Shown here: positions 61,049 to 64,000 of the stretch, piece after piece | How positions within the stretch are numbered: position 1 is the first letter of the stretch | Layout of the letters: each line of letters starts with the position of its first letter | Assembly (NCBI GenBank): GCA_036345935.2 | Contig: JADWOT020000009.1 | Coordinates: forward strand, 3,553,381 to 3,617,380 | Source of the DNA: Taenia hydatigena | Taxonomy: Eukaryota > Platyhelminthes > Cestoda > Cyclophyllidea > Taeniidae | Length of the DNA stretch: 64,000 bases | Reading direction: 5' to 3' | The notes under the pieces: generated by a model | What the model was told of the DNA's origin: nothing | Seen by the model: only the letters and a program-made list of their open reading frames with translations | The model's database searches: none | Made by a program: the position numbers and the translations under genes

Positions 61049-61221
61049 TGTAGCTCCACGAGACATAATACTCGGGTGGAACATATCTATTTATCATACA
61101 AAAGGTGTTGGGACAGCTGCCATGGCTCAGAGACCAGTCCACCCGGTCAAAGTACAATGACCAAGACAAAAAATGGTCCTTTACCAAAATCCAGAGTCAA
61201 ACAAAAAACAAACGCATTGCA
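61049..61221 (+). mobile_element. Diverged solo LTR-like repeat
   Basis: Begins tgtagctccacgagac and ends cgcattgca, with the family's central blocks (gctgccatggctcagagacc, agtccaccc). Flanks ccatt (61044-61048) and ccact (61222-61226) agree at four of five positions, a decayed target duplication. Confidence 0.6.
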
Positions 61222-62699
61222 CCACTAGAGATAAGTGGGTTTGATGTCCTTTTCGTATTCTGCTGACAACGCCCCGTATCTCATTGCAGCATTGGAGTGC
61301 ATTCACCCAAAATGATGACTTTCGAGATTCGCTGCAGCATTTTGCAAAGTATTTCACCGGCTCGACAAACAAGTACTGGCTTTGATAAAAAGGCGTCGTT
61401 TTGAAGGAATTTTTTAAGTCGTTTGTTGTATCAAGTAGGATAGTAAAGTAGTTGTTTGTACTCTGGAAACCAGGACTTCATCCTTTTCATGAACTACATA
61501 ATGTGGATTCTGAGATGCAAGACCTCAGATTGGGGCTCGCACAAAACTCAATGGTCGGAAATAGCATAGCAAGTGACGTCTGAAAAACAAGCAATGTTTT
61601 TTAACCATAGGCTTAAAATAGTCGTTTACCATCCCCTTTATGCTTCTAATAAATAACGACTTTCTATTTTGAAATCAAACCCAGTGATATTGCAAAACAT
61701 CACCCAAAGTTTGTTGGTGCAATTTCGATCTTCTTTGTAGGTAAAATAATGAACTAGACGTGTTGACGTTTAAAATTGGACGAAAAAATCACACCCATCA
61801 TCACGCACAGTTTCATGAAGTTGGATGCAAATTTTGTCAACTTCCATTTCTGGTCAACTTCGTCTGAAACACGCTGTTAAGGGTGCACAAATAATCGTGT
61901 TGTCATTGCAGACAAGCAGTGTAACATCTTGAGGCCTTTCAGATGGATTTTTGAAAGGTGTGCGCTCTGTGCAACTCATGCTTCATTTTCTCTTCTATAC
62001 ACAGGCTTTTCATTGAATGCATGCTGCAATAGCCATCGGTTGACAGTGGATAGCCAGCAGTATTTTTATACGCGTTGGTTAAAACTACACAAATGTCGAT
62101 GGCATTGCTTCGTATCATTGATTGTGATCAATTCACTTTTACTTTCTCGCTTACTTGTCGTTTCTCCATATGGTAAACCCTCAGTTAGCCTGAATTGCCT
62201 ATGAAAAACCCATTTCATCCATGTGTTTGTTGCCTGCAAGGTTACTGCGTTAAACAGAATTTCCGAATAGGAAAGCAGGAGTTACTCTCTGGGGATCTCG
62301 AGTGACTGGTACTCCTCACGTAACTTCTTGTCCAACGGTGTTGCTTACAGAAGAAATGGCGGTGAGAATGCATGCAGTGACGGGGTGTCATGCGAGGCTA
62401 TCAATTTTAACTTTGCTACTTCCTTTCTTTGTTGGCAAAAAAGTGATCCTCCTACAAAATGTCGAAAAAGACCAAGCTGGGCAGTTTTAAGAGTTCTTAT
62501 TTATGGATTTATTGCCAGTGTGATAATTTTGTCCCCTTTAAAATAGCACCACGTCTTCAAACAAAGTAGAAGCAAAAAAGGTGAACTGCATCCAAAGCAA
62601 CGAATAGAATATTTTACGTGCAAGAGTGAGGTAGGTAAAATTTCTCCAAGTAATTCAACGTTGTGAGGTGTCCAAATCCAATTCCAAAGTCGGAAAAAA

Positions 62700-62850
62700 G
62701 GTATTGGGGAATGGCGAAAGATGCGTTACTGATGGGCAGAAGAGCTGAGGCCATCGGCCTGCCTTAGAGTCCATGCCGGCAAGCAGAAGTGCAACGGTGG
62801 AGCCTTAAGCGCCTGCGTAATCATAGCGCAGAGTTAAACAAGCAGTCGAG
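62700..62850 (+). mobile_element. Old LTR-like repeat fragment
   Basis: Weak similarity to the same family and clearer similarity to 63735-63870 (gaagtgcaacggtggagcct against gaagtacaaaggtgtggcct, both followed by taagcg/taagtg and aaacaagcag/aaacaaacag). Ends are not defined. Confidence 0.4.
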
Positions 62851-63734
62851 GTGCTACTTTTGCCCAATCCAAGTGTGTTGAATGGAGCAAACGGATTTGC
62901 ATGCTTGAAAACGAAGTGACCTTTACTGTGAACGGTGTGAAGGCATGGCGGAAACTTCTCATTACCAGTGGAAATGTCTTTGAGCATCCAATTGCAAATT
63001 TCCCTCACCAAGAGAGCGCAATTCAAGGACACTTTCGTGCGTTATGCAAATTAGTGTTAAAAAAACGCTTAAACTAAGCGACGATTGGGGGGTTTGCGAA
63101 TGAAATAACGGCCTTTGGACGGGCCATGTACAAACTCAAATTAATCTTGAGCTAATATAAGTAGCATATCCCTGTGAGACCTTGTAACCATGCTAACAGT
63201 GAGCACTTTGGTTACCTTAAAAATCTCGAGATTTCATGTTCTTGCCACGCTGCACTAAGGTTGATTTTGCTGTGAAAGGAGTCGACGCAGGAGAAATTAG
63301 TCAGCATTCCACCACCAAATGACTCTTAAAATAGTTCAATGTAAAAGAAATTAAGACAAATTCCTCTTTCCTGATGGCAAATTGACCTTGGACACGAAAT
63401 TTTGCCGAGGGTAGAAGTATGGAGAGGATTGCCGCCATAGTCAATGAAGTATGTAGCCATTGGTCAGCATTTACTTGTTTTTTAAAATGCAAATTTGTTG
63501 CCTATGGAAAAAATCGCTCTTGCAAGAAGAGCCCCGAGTTACAATGAAGCATAAGGCTATGCTCCACTTTCTCCTCTTCTTAACGGCCGAGCCATCTAGA
63601 AAAATGAACTGGCGCATTAGTTCGGTAATTTGGGCCCACCTTTGTTGGAATGACTGTATTCAACCATTAAGGCTGGCGGCTGTTGGACACTAGATTTTCA
63701 TCAATTTAGTTTACGCTTTTGCAGACCTTGTGTT

Positions 63735-63870
63735 ATAGACGTGATGACGAGCTGGCGATACTTACATGGCTCGGAAGTCATGCTGTCCAGGGGAAGTACA
63801 AAGGTGTGGCCTTAAGTGTTTAATAAACCACAATCAAGAGCTAAACAAACAGACAAAGTATCGCATACCC
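63735..63870 (+). mobile_element. Old LTR-like repeat fragment
   Basis: Shares ordered blocks with the better LTR copies (catggctcggaagtcatgct, tccaggggaagtac, acaaacagacaaagtat). Ends are not defined. Confidence 0.4.
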
Positions 63871-64000
63871 ACTCTCGCGCCAAACATCACACCGTAGTCA
63901 GTACCTTAAGGAAAACACCCACAGACCAACCACGCCAAACATTAAATTTCAGTGCAACCGCACTCCAACTGGATCTGAGGTTTGGTCCTGATTGAGAACT

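Larger units (their letters stand above)
56840..64000. other. Mostly noncoding, repeat-bearing region
   Basis: Contains several LTR-like repeats in the same orientation, listed separately, and AT-rich unique sequence. Upstream exons of the minus-strand gene should lie here but could not be identified with confidence. Open frames of 60-90 codons at 58658, 59146, 61929, 62805 and 63460 have no recognised similarity or convincing splice sites. Confidence 0.5.

Overview
The window is eukaryotic nuclear DNA at roughly 40% GC. It holds one very large multi-exon gene, one smaller multi-exon gene on the same strand, and parts of at least one gene on the opposite strand. Introns and intergenic DNA are AT-rich; exons are clearly GC-richer. 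A parasitic flatworm, most likely a tapeworm and perhaps a taeniid, fits best. The reasons are the mix of multi-kilobase introns with a 34-nt intron, the divergence of the encoded proteins, and short TG...CA repeats that resemble the miniature LTR retrotransposons known from taeniids. The organism call is an inference, not a sequence match.

Region 2395-47394 (+) encodes a fibronectin type III domain protein of the FNDC3 family (vertebrate FNDC3A/FNDC3B), a tail-anchored ER/secretory-pathway membrane protein. I resolved 18 exons. All 17 junctions use GT-AG sites, intron phases agree throughout, and one reading frame runs from the split codon at 2395 to the stop at 47394 (6,854 nt, about 2,284 codons). 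The true 5' end lies upstream of the window. Layout: Pro-rich and Lys/Ser/Thr-rich N-terminal region (exons 1-5), nine FnIII domains (end of exon 5 to exon 18), one transmembrane helix and a short tail (exon 18). The protein is almost twice the usual vertebrate length because several FnIII domains carry long low-complexity insertions, five of them after strand C.

Region 50297-55938 (+) holds a homologue of the Flower membrane protein (CACFD1), with its ATG, three well-supported exons covering TM1-TM2, a likely TM3 exon and a likely C-terminal exon. The link between the TM3 exon and the last exon is unresolved. On the minus strand two phase-compatible coding exons (56338-56839) form the 3' end of an unrecognised gene convergent with Flower. 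A weaker antisense exon pair sits in the second intron of FNDC3 (8418-8942).

Repeats: a roughly 0.75-kb element occurs twice in FNDC3 introns (about 21470-22262 and 38874-39597); the second copy is flanked by an 8-bp direct repeat. A 173-185-bp TG...CA repeat with 5-bp target duplications, read here as LTRs of a non-autonomous retroelement, occurs several times between 49.4 and 63.9 kb, all in the same orientation. A 33-nt G homopolymer lies at 53943. I saw no rRNA, tRNA or CRISPR array and no convincing novel multi-gene system.
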